A stretch of DNA of 64,000 nucleotides from an uncultured Pelagibacteraceae bacterium (lineage in GTDB: Bacteria; Pseudomonadota; Alphaproteobacteria; Pelagibacterales; Pelagibacteraceae): contig CACIYQ010000002.1 of the NCBI GenBank assembly GCA_902590915.1, positions 62,001 to 126,000 on the forward strand. Direction: 5' to 3'. The notes under the pieces are model-generated. The model did no database searches, was not told the origin of the DNA, and saw only the letters and a list, made by a program, of their open reading frames with translations. Shown here piece by piece: positions 37,353 to 44,716 of this stretch. Numbering within the stretch: the first letter of the stretch is position 1; each line of letters begins with the position of its first letter. The position numbers were made by a program, and so were the translations under genes.

Positions 37353-37826
37353 ATGAAAAATAAAAACAATAAAGGTTTTACATTAATTGAGCTACTAGTT
37401 GTCGTAGCTATTATAGGAATTCTTGCAGCTGTTGGTGTTGTTGCTTACTCAGGTTACACATCAGGTGCTAAAAAACAGGCAGCTAAATCAACTCATGCAA
37501 ACGTTGTTAAATATATTGCAGCAGAATTGCAAAAATGTAACTTAGGTGAAACTTCTGCAATGGGAGGTAAATTAACATGTAGTGGTAAAACAGCAGGTAA
37601 AGTTATTACTGCAGCTACAGCAAGTGGTGGACCTTTTGATGATTTTAAAAATCCTTACTTAACTTCCGAGGGGGCAGTAAGGGATAGTCAAACAACTACT
37701 GTTGGTGGATATGTTAATTTACATGACACTAATAATACTACATTACAAGTTAAGACTTGCTTTACAGCAGATTCTGATTGTGGAACTTCAGGTAACGTTT
37801 TAGAGAAAACAATTACTATTGAGTAA
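37353..37826 (+). CDS. pilA: Type IV pilin, likely the major subunit
   Basis: Prepilin with a short leader (MKNKNNKG) and the mature start FTLIELLVVVAIIGILAA with E5. The head contains two cysteine pairs, one (KC...TC) early in the head and one near the C-terminus that would define a D-region. I use ATG 37353 because an AGGA ribosome-binding site lies at the right distance; a TTG at 37347 would merely add two residues. The strong promoter and stand-alone position suggest that this is the main pilus subunit. That is inference, since three similar pilins exist here. Confidence 0.92.
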   Translation: MKNKNNKGFTLIELLVVVAIIGILAAVGVVAYSGYTSGAKKQAAKSTHANVVKYIAAELQKCNLGETSAMGGKLTCSGKTAGKVITAATASGGPFDDFKNPYLTSEGAVRDSQTTTVGGYVNLHDTNNTTLQVKTCFTADSDCGTSGNVLEKTITIE

Positions 37827-37849
37827 TTTTAACTAAGAATAGAATTTTT

Positions 37850-38260
37850 ATGACCTCCAAAAGCTTAGGGTTTACCCTTATAGAGCTTTTGGTGGTTGTT
37901 GCAATTATAGGAATTTTAGCAGCGATAGGTATTGTAAGCTATAATGGCTACGTATCATCAGCTAAAAAAACTTCTGCTAAGAATGTTATGCAGCAAATTT
38001 CTTTAGGACAAACTGAATATTATTCAGATAATGGAAGGTATTATACCAAATCATGTCCTGCTTCAAACTCAACTTCAAGTGCGATTGAAGCAGATTTATT
38101 AGGTGGCACAGATAATATTAATGATGAGCTTGGTTATAATATTTGTATCGATCAAGATGGATCAAGTTATAAAATAATTGCAAAAGAAGTTGGGGGTGCC
38201 TGCGAATTGACACTTTTAGCAAGTGGAAGCTTTTCTCCAAAAAATGGAAAAAACTGTTAA
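37850..38260 (+). CDS. Type IV pilin, PilE/minor-type
   Basis: A 136-residue prepilin, leader MTSKSLG, mature start FTLIELLVVVAIIGILAA with E5. The helix is followed by a PilE-like segment with QTEYYSDNGRYY, seen in many PilE/ComP-type minor pilins. The head is short, with three cysteines (SCP; NIC; and GAC near the end) plus a terminal NC. It starts 23 bases after the preceding pilin gene and is likely to be co-transcribed with it. It is the most divergent of the four pilins, with G-I-V-S in place of G-V-V-A. Confidence 0.9.
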   Translation: MTSKSLGFTLIELLVVVAIIGILAAIGIVSYNGYVSSAKKTSAKNVMQQISLGQTEYYSDNGRYYTKSCPASNSTSSAIEADLLGGTDNINDELGYNICIDQDGSSYKIIAKEVGGACELTLLASGSFSPKNGKNC

Positions 38261-38271
38261 TTTAAATTCCC

Positions 38272-38535
38272 ATGAATTTTGAAGAGATTAAAAATTATAT
38301 TTCTAAAATTCCAAAAATTGATCTTTCAAATAAAACTAAAATTTTTGCAACCATTAGTTTAAGTTGGATGATATTTATAGGTTACCTAACCTGGTGGAAT
38401 GGTCTTAAAAGCTTTGCTTTGGATAAAAGTTTTAGATGGGATGAATGGTTTTGGTTTGGTGTTGTTCCAGCACTAGTTCCTTATATTTTTTATTTTATTT
38501 GGAAAAAAAAAGATCAAAATAATTCAGATGTTTAA
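38272..38535 (+). CDS. Small membrane protein of unknown function
   Basis: An 87-residue protein with an amphipathic N-terminus and two tryptophan-rich hydrophobic segments (about 24-40 and 58-78). It is 11 bases behind the pilin gene, so it is probably in the same transcript. I recognise no family. Together with the other two-helix protein at 19389-19619, which also sits beside a pilin gene, it may be a pilus-locus membrane accessory, but they share no obvious sequence. Confidence 0.6.
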   Translation: MNFEEIKNYISKIPKIDLSNKTKIFATISLSWMIFIGYLTWWNGLKSFALDKSFRWDEWFWFGVVPALVPYIFYFIWKKKDQNNSDV

Positions 38536-38582
38536 TCTTAAACTCTGATATTTGTTTTCTTTAATAGTTTTTTATATCAGTG

Positions 38583-39503
38583 ATGAATAATATATTTGAC
38601 AAATCAGGAAATTATACCGCTTATTTGGTTTTAGTTCTAACTACTTTATTTTGGTCTGGTAATTTTATAGCTGGCAAATTTGCGAGTTCATTTGGAATTC
38701 CACCTTTTTCTCTAAATTTCTACAGATGGCTTATTGCTGGATTAATACTTTTACCATTAACTTATAAGGAAATATTAGATTTTAAATCTGAAATTTTCAA
38801 AAATTTAGGCTCTTTTTTAATCTTAGGAATAAGTAGTATAACAATCTTTAATTCTATTGTTTATTATTCCTTGAATTATACCCAGGTAATTAATGGCGTA
38901 TTATTAATTTCAACAATTCCAGTTTGGATTATCGTTGTCTCTACGATATTGAAAGTAGAAAAATCAAATATTTTTCAAGTAATTGGGGTAACTTTGTCTT
39001 TATTAGGAGTGGTTTTTATAATTACAAAAGCAGATTTAAATTTAATTAGAAATTTAGACTTTAATAAAGGAGACCTTTCCATGGTTGTGGCAATGTTTTC
39101 TTGGGCAATTTATTCAGCATTTTTAAAGAAACAAAAGTTCAAGATATCTCAATTTGCATTGTTGGAAATAATTATCATTATTGGTTTAATTTTTTTAACA
39201 CCAGTTTTTTTGTTTGAATTAAATCAAGGAAGAGTTGTAGAACCTAATACATCCTTTTTTATGATTTTGACTTATGTAGTTATATTTCCAAGTTTACTTG
39301 CATATTTTTTTTACATTAAAGGGATTTCAATAATTGGAGCAAATAGATCGGGGGCATTTTTGCATTTAATGCCAATATTTGGAGCTATTATGGCACTTGT
39401 TATATTCAATGAAAAATTTATGTATTATCATTTTTTAGGAGCCATTTGCATTATTGCTGGAATAACATTATCAAATAGAAAAATTAAAAATAAAAATGCT
39501 TAA
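38583..39503 (+). CDS. EamA/DMT-superfamily permease
   Basis: Ten predicted membrane helices arranged as two EamA repeats over 306 residues. The first helix carries the usual FWSGNFIAGKFA pattern and the second repeat begins at GDLSMVVAMFSWAIYSAFLKK. Members export or import amino acids and other small metabolites; the substrate cannot be predicted. I start at ATG 38583; a GTG three bases upstream is in frame. It overlaps the following dehydrogenase gene by 8 bases, so the two are likely to work in the same metabolic context. Confidence 0.88.
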   Translation: MNNIFDKSGNYTAYLVLVLTTLFWSGNFIAGKFASSFGIPPFSLNFYRWLIAGLILLPLTYKEILDFKSEIFKNLGSFLILGISSITIFNSIVYYSLNYTQVINGVLLISTIPVWIIVVSTILKVEKSNIFQVIGVTLSLLGVVFIITKADLNLIRNLDFNKGDLSMVVAMFSWAIYSAFLKKQKFKISQFALLEIIIIIGLIFLTPVFLFELNQGRVVEPNTSFFMILTYVVIFPSLLAYFFYIKGISIIGANRSGAFLHLMPIFGAIMALVIFNEKFMYYHFLGAICIIAGITLSNRKIKNKNA

Positions 39504-40446
39504 AGTTGCTATCCTAGACGATTATCAAAATGTTGCACAACAATTTGTAGATTTAGAAAAATTGTCTGGGAAATACGAGTTCAAAATTTTTAGTGAGCCT
39601 TTCCTAGATGAAGCTGATGCAATCGAACAGCTGTTAGATTTTGAAGCTTTATTAATCATGAGAGAAAGAACTCCAATTACTAAAAATTTAATTGATAAAT
39701 TAAATAATTTAAAATTTGTTATTACTAGTGGGTTAAGAAATAAATCAATTGACTTAGTGGCTGCCAAAAAAAGAAAAGTAATTGTTTGTGGAACAGAAAT
39801 AAATAAAAATCCAACACCCGAGCTCACTTGGGCGCTGATATTGGGTTTAGCAAGAAATTTCAAAGAAGAGTTTGATAATATGTATCAAGGCTATTGGCAA
39901 ACAACCGTCGGTGTTGAATTGAAAGGTAAAATTCTTGGATTAATTGGTCTTGGACGTGTTGGTTCTCAAGTAGCAAAAATCGGTAAAGCTTTTGGTATGC
40001 AGGTTATGGCATGGAGTGAAAATTTAAATCTTGATACATGCAAAGAATTAGATGTGCTTCCATGTACAAAAGAAGACTTAATTAAAAATTCTGATTTTTT
40101 ATCGATTCATGTTCAAGGAGGTGACAGATATAAAGATTGTATCACGTTAAAGGAATTGGATAATATGAAAAAAACTTCGTTTATTATAAATACGTCTAGA
40201 GGAGAAATTATTAATGAGGATGATTTAATCATTGCATTATCAACTAACGTAATTGCGGGTGCTGGAATTGATGTTTACGAAAAAGAACCTTTGCCAGAAA
40301 ATAATAAATTAAGGTTTCTGCCTAACGCATTATTAACCCCACATATTGGTTATGTGACTGCAGAAAATTACAGTATCTTTTACGGTCAAATGATTGAAGG
40401 TTTAGAGGCTTGTGTCAACGGAAAGCCTATTCGAGTTTTAGAGTAA
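39496..40446 (+). CDS. D-2-hydroxyacid dehydrogenase (NAD-binding)
   Basis: Oxidises or forms a 2-hydroxyacid with NAD(P). The nucleotide motif is GLIGLGRVGSQVA (about residues 149-161). The catalytic Arg, Glu and His fall in NTSRGEIIN, DVYEKEP and TPHIGYVT near the C-terminus. Length 316 fits the phosphoglycerate-dehydrogenase-like family without a regulatory ACT domain, so it is not a classical SerA. Exact substrate unknown. It is coupled upstream to a DMT permease and followed after two bases by an HDAC-family gene. Confidence 0.85.
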   Translation: MLKVAILDDYQNVAQQFVDLEKLSGKYEFKIFSEPFLDEADAIEQLLDFEALLIMRERTPITKNLIDKLNNLKFVITSGLRNKSIDLVAAKKRKVIVCGTEINKNPTPELTWALILGLARNFKEEFDNMYQGYWQTTVGVELKGKILGLIGLGRVGSQVAKIGKAFGMQVMAWSENLNLDTCKELDVLPCTKEDLIKNSDFLSIHVQGGDRYKDCITLKELDNMKKTSFIINTSRGEIINEDDLIIALSTNVIAGAGIDVYEKEPLPENNKLRFLPNALLTPHIGYVTAENYSIFYGQMIEGLEACVNGKPIRVLE

Positions 40447-40448
40447 TA

Positions 40449-41342
40449 ATGGAGTTACCCGTCGTTAACCATGAGGATTATTTTGCAAAAATTGGGGATG
40501 ATCATAAATTTCCAATTAATAAGTTTGGTGAATTAGCGAATTACTTAATTAAAAATAAAATAGTAGAAAAGTTTCACAAGCCATATGCTTGTTCAGTTGA
40601 AACTTTAAATTATGCACACTCAAAAGAGTATATTTTTGACATTAAAAATAAAACTTTAAACAAAGATGGAGTGAAAAAAATAGGATTTCCTCTAGTTGAT
40701 AGTGTGGTGCAACGATCATTGATTGCAACGGGAGGGACAGTTCTGGCCTCAAAACTTGCAATTAAATATGGAATAGCTTGCAACACCGCAGGAGGTAGTC
40801 ATCATGCTAATTATGATGGTGGTGCTGGATATTGTGTATTTAATGACGTTGCAGTTGCTGCTCATTATTTAATTAACAGAGGTTTAGCCAATAAAATTCT
40901 TATTGTAGACTTAGATGTACACCAAGGAAATGGAAATTCGGATATATTTAAAGAAAACAAAAATGTTTTTACATTTAGTATGCATTCCAAGACAAATTAT
41001 CCAGCCAAAAAATCAAATAGTGATTTGGATGTAGAATTAGAAGATAACTTAGAAGATCAAAATTATATCAAGACACTTAAGTATTATATATCAGAACTGA
41101 ATAAAGAGAACTTTGATTATGTTTTTTATATTGCAGGAGTAGATATTCACTTTAATGACAGGTTAGGTAAACTAAAAATTTCTGATGAAGGAATAAGAAT
41201 GAGAGATGAATTAGTTATTGAAAATTTTTTTTCTAAAAGAGTCCCTTTTTGTGGTGTTCTTGGAGGAGGATATAATAAAGATTTTAACAAATTAGTTGAA
41301 TTACACTCCATGTTACATCAATCTTGTGCTAAATTTATTTGA
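40449..41342 (+). CDS. Histone deacetylase/acetoin-utilisation family amidohydrolase
   Basis: Zinc-dependent deacetylase fold of 297 residues. The active-site pair lies in TAGGSHHANYDGGAGYCVFND, the metal ligands in DLDVHQGNG and GVDIHFNDRLG, and the transition-state tyrosine in GGGYN. In bacteria such enzymes remove acyl groups from polyamines, acetylated metabolites or proteins; the substrate here is unknown. I start at ATG 40449. An upstream TTG (40410) would overlap the dehydrogenase gene. It is followed by msrB with almost no spacer. Confidence 0.87.
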   Translation: MELPVVNHEDYFAKIGDDHKFPINKFGELANYLIKNKIVEKFHKPYACSVETLNYAHSKEYIFDIKNKTLNKDGVKKIGFPLVDSVVQRSLIATGGTVLASKLAIKYGIACNTAGGSHHANYDGGAGYCVFNDVAVAAHYLINRGLANKILIVDLDVHQGNGNSDIFKENKNVFTFSMHSKTNYPAKKSNSDLDVELEDNLEDQNYIKTLKYYISELNKENFDYVFYIAGVDIHFNDRLGKLKISDEGIRMRDELVIENFFSKRVPFCGVLGGGYNKDFNKLVELHSMLHQSCAKFI

Positions 41343-41344
41343 TT

Positions 41345-41716
41345 ATGGTAAAAAAAATTAATCAAAATTTAACTGCTGAACAAAAACTTATTTTGTTTGA
41401 AGAAGGCACCGAACTTGCAGGGACCAGTGAACTAAATCATGAAAAAAGAGAAGGAAGCTTTCATTGTGCCAATTGTGGAGTTAAACTTTTCGATTCTAAA
41501 ACAAAATACGAAAGTGGATCAGGTTGGCCTTCATTTTACGAATCTTTGCCAGATGTTTTTGAAACAAAAACAGATCATCACATAGGTTATGCTAGAACTG
41601 AGTATCATTGTAAAAATTGTGGTGGTCACCATGGTCATATTTTTGAAGATGGACCACAACCGACCGGAAAAAGGTATTGTAATAACGGAGCTTGTCTTGT
41701 ATTTAAGCTCAAATAG
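41345..41716 (+). CDS. msrB: Peptide-methionine (R)-S-oxide reductase
   Basis: Repairs the R-epimer of methionine sulfoxide in proteins. SelR/MsrB fold with two zinc CxxC pairs (CANC and CKNC), the SGSGWPSF substrate motif, HHGHIFEDGP, and the catalytic cysteine in KRYCNNGACL. The position often used by a resolving cysteine in xGWPSF is Ser here, but a second Cys follows in NGACL. I use ATG 41345, three bases after the upstream stop; a TTG at 41339 would overlap it. It is the last gene of the EamA-dehydrogenase-HDAC-msrB run. Confidence 0.94.
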   Translation: MVKKINQNLTAEQKLILFEEGTELAGTSELNHEKREGSFHCANCGVKLFDSKTKYESGSGWPSFYESLPDVFETKTDHHIGYARTEYHCKNCGGHHGHIFEDGPQPTGKRYCNNGACLVFKLK

Positions 41717-41788
41717 TCTAATTTTCCTGTTAAACGTATTTAATAAAAAATTTTTGTTTAAACTTCAGTAATTGTGGTATTGTATCTT

Positions 41789-42643
41789 ATGAAGATTTTA
41801 TTTAGCCTAATAATTTCTGCTTTCCTTGCATTAAATGCAAATGCAGAAAGTTTATCTAAGAAGATATCAAATTTAATTGATAATTTTATTCCAGGCGAGG
41901 GTATAACGGATGTATCAATTCAGGTTCATGAAGAAGATAATCCAGATTTCGAAATTTTGACGAACAGGAGCTTAGATTTAACTGATGTGTCTAATCGATT
42001 TATTCAAATGAGTTTACATACTCAAGAAACGAATGATACAGACAGATTAATAACTAACCTAGGATATGGTTATAGACAATTAAGTGATGATCAATCTTTT
42101 ATGTATGGTGCTAATGTATTTATTGATTATGAATTTGAGGGACATGCACGTGCAAGCGTCGGACTAGAGGCTAGTGGACAATTACTGGACTTGAGTGCTA
42201 ATTTTTATGAAGCTTTATCAGGAGCTGAGGCTGTCGATGGAGTTGATGAGGAAGTACTTTCTGGTTATCAATTAAATTTATCAACCCAAATACCATACAT
42301 GCCTTGGTCAGTCGTAAACATACAAAAGTATAATTTTGATAGCGTAAAAGCTACGAACGACACAGAGGGAAACAAGGTTTCATTGGAAATGAATTTAACA
42401 CCAGCTTTGCAATTTGATATTTCTCAAGATTTTTCTGATACATCTGGAGTGGACGATGAGACAGATTTTAAGTTATCTTTTAGACATCCACCCTTAGAAA
42501 ACAAACCAAGCTTGCAAGATGGCTTTGTATCAAATACAGCTTTTGAAAAAGGTAATATGAAAGAAAAATTAGTCCAAAAAGTAAGAAGAGACAATAATTT
42601 AACTGTTGAAATACAAGGTGCAGTTATTTTAACAAAAAAATAA
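41789..42643 (+). CDS. Stand-alone inverse autotransporter beta-barrel (invasin/intimin-like)
   Basis: A signal peptide (about 1-20, ending NANA) precedes a region rich in alternating hydrophobic strands that matches the inverse autotransporter barrel domain. It shows the pattern of NLGYGYRQ, SFMYGANVFIDYEF, GHARASVGLEA and LDLSANFYEALSG, as in intimin and invasin. The whole protein is only 284 residues: barrel alone, with no Ig passenger after it. I use ATG 41789; a GTG at 41774 is the alternative. The next gene encodes a separate small secreted protein four bases later, so barrel and exported partner may be encoded in two genes. Confidence 0.75.
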   Translation: MKILFSLIISAFLALNANAESLSKKISNLIDNFIPGEGITDVSIQVHEEDNPDFEILTNRSLDLTDVSNRFIQMSLHTQETNDTDRLITNLGYGYRQLSDDQSFMYGANVFIDYEFEGHARASVGLEASGQLLDLSANFYEALSGAEAVDGVDEEVLSGYQLNLSTQIPYMPWSVVNIQKYNFDSVKATNDTEGNKVSLEMNLTPALQFDISQDFSDTSGVDDETDFKLSFRHPPLENKPSLQDGFVSNTAFEKGNMKEKLVQKVRRDNNLTVEIQGAVILTKK

Positions 42644-42647
42644 TTTT

Positions 42648-43340
42648 ATGAAAAAAATTTTAACCTCTACAATTACCCTCATATTTTTATTTTGTACATA
42701 TAATGCTTTTGCTGGAACAGGTCCTGCCACCGAGTACAAAGTTACTATGACAAAATTAGAATTATGTGAGACAGGAAGCACCACTGCTAATTGTTTAAAT
42801 CCTTTAACAATATCGCCTTCGAGTGAATCTGGTGCAGTTGATATTGCTTCTGTTAATGCAGGTGTTGCAGCAGGATCTTACGGAAATATAGCAAAAGCAA
42901 AAATAGGAACTTTATATACTTATCTGCAAATTACTATGAGCAGGCAATTTATAATAACTGGAACTGCAGGAAATAATTGTGCAACTAAAGCTGGTGAGTC
43001 AGGAACTAAAACTACAGACGCTGCAGGGCAAACAGGTGGTACTCCTGGATCCTCTACACTGTATGTACCTGATGGTAGTAGTTATAATGATCACATGAAT
43101 GGCTCAGTTGACTCATTGGGTGCTTCAGTTTCAAACGATGGTGTAATTGGATCAAGTGATGAATATTTTCAATACAGAAAAATTATTTCAGGAGGTGGTT
43201 TAAAAGTTAAAGCTGGTGACTTTCCAACAGTAAAAGTTGCTTTTGATGTATCTAATGCTGTTGGCAATAGCGGAGGTACTTGCACTAATGACGTAATGTA
43301 TGCCGAAGAACCAGGAATGACTATAACCTTCGTTGATTAA
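42648..43340 (+). CDS. Secreted protein of unknown function
   Basis: A 230-residue protein with a signal peptide (about 1-22, ending AFA). The mature part is rich in Gly, Ser, Thr and Ala, with six cysteines likely to form disulfides. It begins TEYKVTMTKLELCETGSTTA, a pattern seen in uncharacterised marine proteobacterial surface proteins. The four-base spacing behind the inverse-autotransporter barrel gene suggests co-expression and possibly surface display through it. I recognise no catalytic motif. Confidence 0.7.
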   Translation: MKKILTSTITLIFLFCTYNAFAGTGPATEYKVTMTKLELCETGSTTANCLNPLTISPSSESGAVDIASVNAGVAAGSYGNIAKAKIGTLYTYLQITMSRQFIITGTAGNNCATKAGESGTKTTDAAGQTGGTPGSSTLYVPDGSSYNDHMNGSVDSLGASVSNDGVIGSSDEYFQYRKIISGGGLKVKAGDFPTVKVAFDVSNAVGNSGGTCTNDVMYAEEPGMTITFVD

Positions 43341-43343
43341 ATA

Positions 43344-43598
43344 TTACTCCAAATAACTTAAAAGCTTTCCAGATTTTTCCAGTGCTCTTGTTTCATCATA
43401 CCCACCAATATGTTCATCATTAAAAAAAATTTGAGGTATAGTTCTTTTGCCATTGGCTTTTTTAATCATTTCGTCCATTGCGCCATCAACTTTTGAAATA
43501 TCTATTTCATCATAGGGCGCATTATTTCTTGCAAGTAATCTTTTTGCTGCTTCACAGTAATTACAAAATGGACCTGTATAAATTGTAATTTTTTTCAT
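43344..43598 (-). CDS. grxC: Glutaredoxin 3
   Basis: 84-residue dithiol glutaredoxin with active-site C12-N-Y-C15. The cis-proline and GSH-binding TIPQIFFNDEHIGGYDE segment is in the C-terminal half. It reduces protein and glutathione mixed disulfides in the cytoplasm. The active site is CNYC rather than the more common CPYC, a tolerated variant. It lies 4 bases from the end of the secreted-protein gene (convergent) and just downstream of the DUF2805 gene, likely in one transcript with it. Confidence 0.94.
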   Translation of the reverse strand: MKKITIYTGPFCNYCEAAKRLLARNNAPYDEIDISKVDGAMDEMIKKANGKRTIPQIFFNDEHIGGYDETRALEKSGKLLSYLE

Positions 43599-43601
43599 TA
43601 A

Positions 43602-43898
43602 TTATAAATAGTCACCTTTCTTAATTTTACTAGTGATTTCTTTTCTAGCGTACTCAAACTTTTTTCTATGTTTTATACTATTTTGATTAACCCTTTTTCT
43701 CCACAATCTAAAAGAGGATGACTTGATAGATCTTCTCATAATCCTAATTACTTCTGATTCTGTTTTTCCTGTTTTTTTTTCTATTTCTTCAAAAGTAATC
43801 CTATCGGCCCAAGCTGCCCAAATAATCCAATCTGGGTCAGTTATATCTGGTTCAGGATTTTTAACCCGCGTAATAGGGATGCGACCTTTTTTTTTCAT
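43602..43898 (-). CDS. DUF2805/TIGR03643 family protein
   Basis: 98-residue basic protein. The central block (about residues 22-68, with WADRITFEEIEKKTGK and SEVIRIMRRSIKSSSFRLWRKR) matches the TIGR03643/DUF2805 family of small helix-turn-helix-like proteins, whose function is not established. The fold suggests nucleic-acid binding. It is three bases from grxC and on the same strand. Its start lies 117 bases from the LysE-type gene on the opposite strand. Confidence 0.8.
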   Translation of the reverse strand: MKKKGRIPITRVKNPEPDITDPDWIIWAAWADRITFEEIEKKTGKTESEVIRIMRRSIKSSSFRLWRKRVNQNSIKHRKKFEYARKEITSKIKKGDYL

Positions 43899-43962
43899 AA
43901 ACCCTTTATATTTGAAATAAAAATTTAATGCATTTTTTTTTAGTCTCTGATATTATTTGCTT

Positions 43963-44009
43963 GATAGTCCTTCTTAGCCATCTTTAGCTCCCGGTTTTTA
44001 AGGACTATC
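43963..44009 (+). promoter_or_regulatory. Hairpin leader upstream of the LysE-type exporter
   Basis: A perfect 10-base inverted repeat (arms GATAGTCCTT at 43963-43972 and AAGGACTATC at 44000-44009) encloses a 27-base loop containing TAGCC and AGCTCCCGG. The hairpin ends 6 bases before the ATG at 44016, where a ribosome-binding site should be, and none is visible. A stem of this length with mixed base composition is uncommon in such AT-rich DNA. It may be a cis-regulatory RNA or an operator for a dimeric repressor. No U-run follows on either strand, so it does not look like a terminator. Confidence 0.45.
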
Positions 44010-44015
44010 TCAAAC

Positions 44016-44630
44016 ATGCTCCCCCTCGATTATTTTTTATTTTTACAAATAATTCTTTTCTTATTTATTACCCCTGGACCACCACGAATTGTGATTGTTT
44101 CTTATTCTATGAACTACGGTGTTCAAAAATGTGTCTGGACTGCTTTAGGCGATATTACTGCAAATATCATTCAAGCCACATTAGTTATTTTTGTAATTGG
44201 ATCTTTTTTTTCCGAAAACTCAAATTTACTTAATATATTTAAATGGGTTGGTGTGGCGTACATCTTATATTTAGCTTTTGATATTTATCAATCCACACCT
44301 AAAGAAATTGACTCTCATAAAGATTTATCAAAAAGTTTTTTTTCATTCTTCAAAGATGGTTTCCTTGTTGCTGGAACAAGTCCAAAAGCATGGATGTTTT
44401 TTCCATTAATATTCCCTCAGTTTATAGATTTTAACGGCAATTATTTAATTCAATTTGTAATTTTAATAACAACTTATGTTGTTTTAGATTTTTTATCACT
44501 AATTGGCTATGCTTTACTGGCACAAAAGCTAATTAGTTGGATTAAAACAAAACCAAGAACCATAAATACAATTTCTGCGAGTGTATTAGTAATTATTGCA
44601 ATTATTATTGTTGTTACTCAACAATACTAA
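44016..44630 (+). CDS. LysE/RhtB-family amino-acid exporter
   Basis: A 204-residue protein with about six membrane helices. The LysE/RhtB signature is present near the N-terminus (LFITPGPPRIVIVSYSMNYG), as is the GTSPKAWMFFPLIFPQF segment of the second half. Family members export lysine, homoserine, threonine or related compounds; the specific substrate is not readable. The usual TPGP(N/D) has become TPGPPR. A conspicuous hairpin precedes the ATG and may control translation. Confidence 0.87.
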   Translation: MLPLDYFLFLQIILFLFITPGPPRIVIVSYSMNYGVQKCVWTALGDITANIIQATLVIFVIGSFFSENSNLLNIFKWVGVAYILYLAFDIYQSTPKEIDSHKDLSKSFFSFFKDGFLVAGTSPKAWMFFPLIFPQFIDFNGNYLIQFVILITTYVVLDFLSLIGYALLAQKLISWIKTKPRTINTISASVLVIIAIIIVVTQQY

Positions 44631-44716
44631 AACCTCTTAGGTCTTTATTGTCACTTGCAATTAGATCAAATTCTTTATTAAATCGAAAAATTAATTAACA
44701 ACTAGAGGAAATAAAA

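Noticed and set aside
43963-44009. Hairpin considered as a SAM-II/SAM-V riboswitch or intrinsic terminator
   Set aside because: The loop lacks the sequence elements I know for those classes and there is no T-run on either strand; it is kept as an unassigned leader element.
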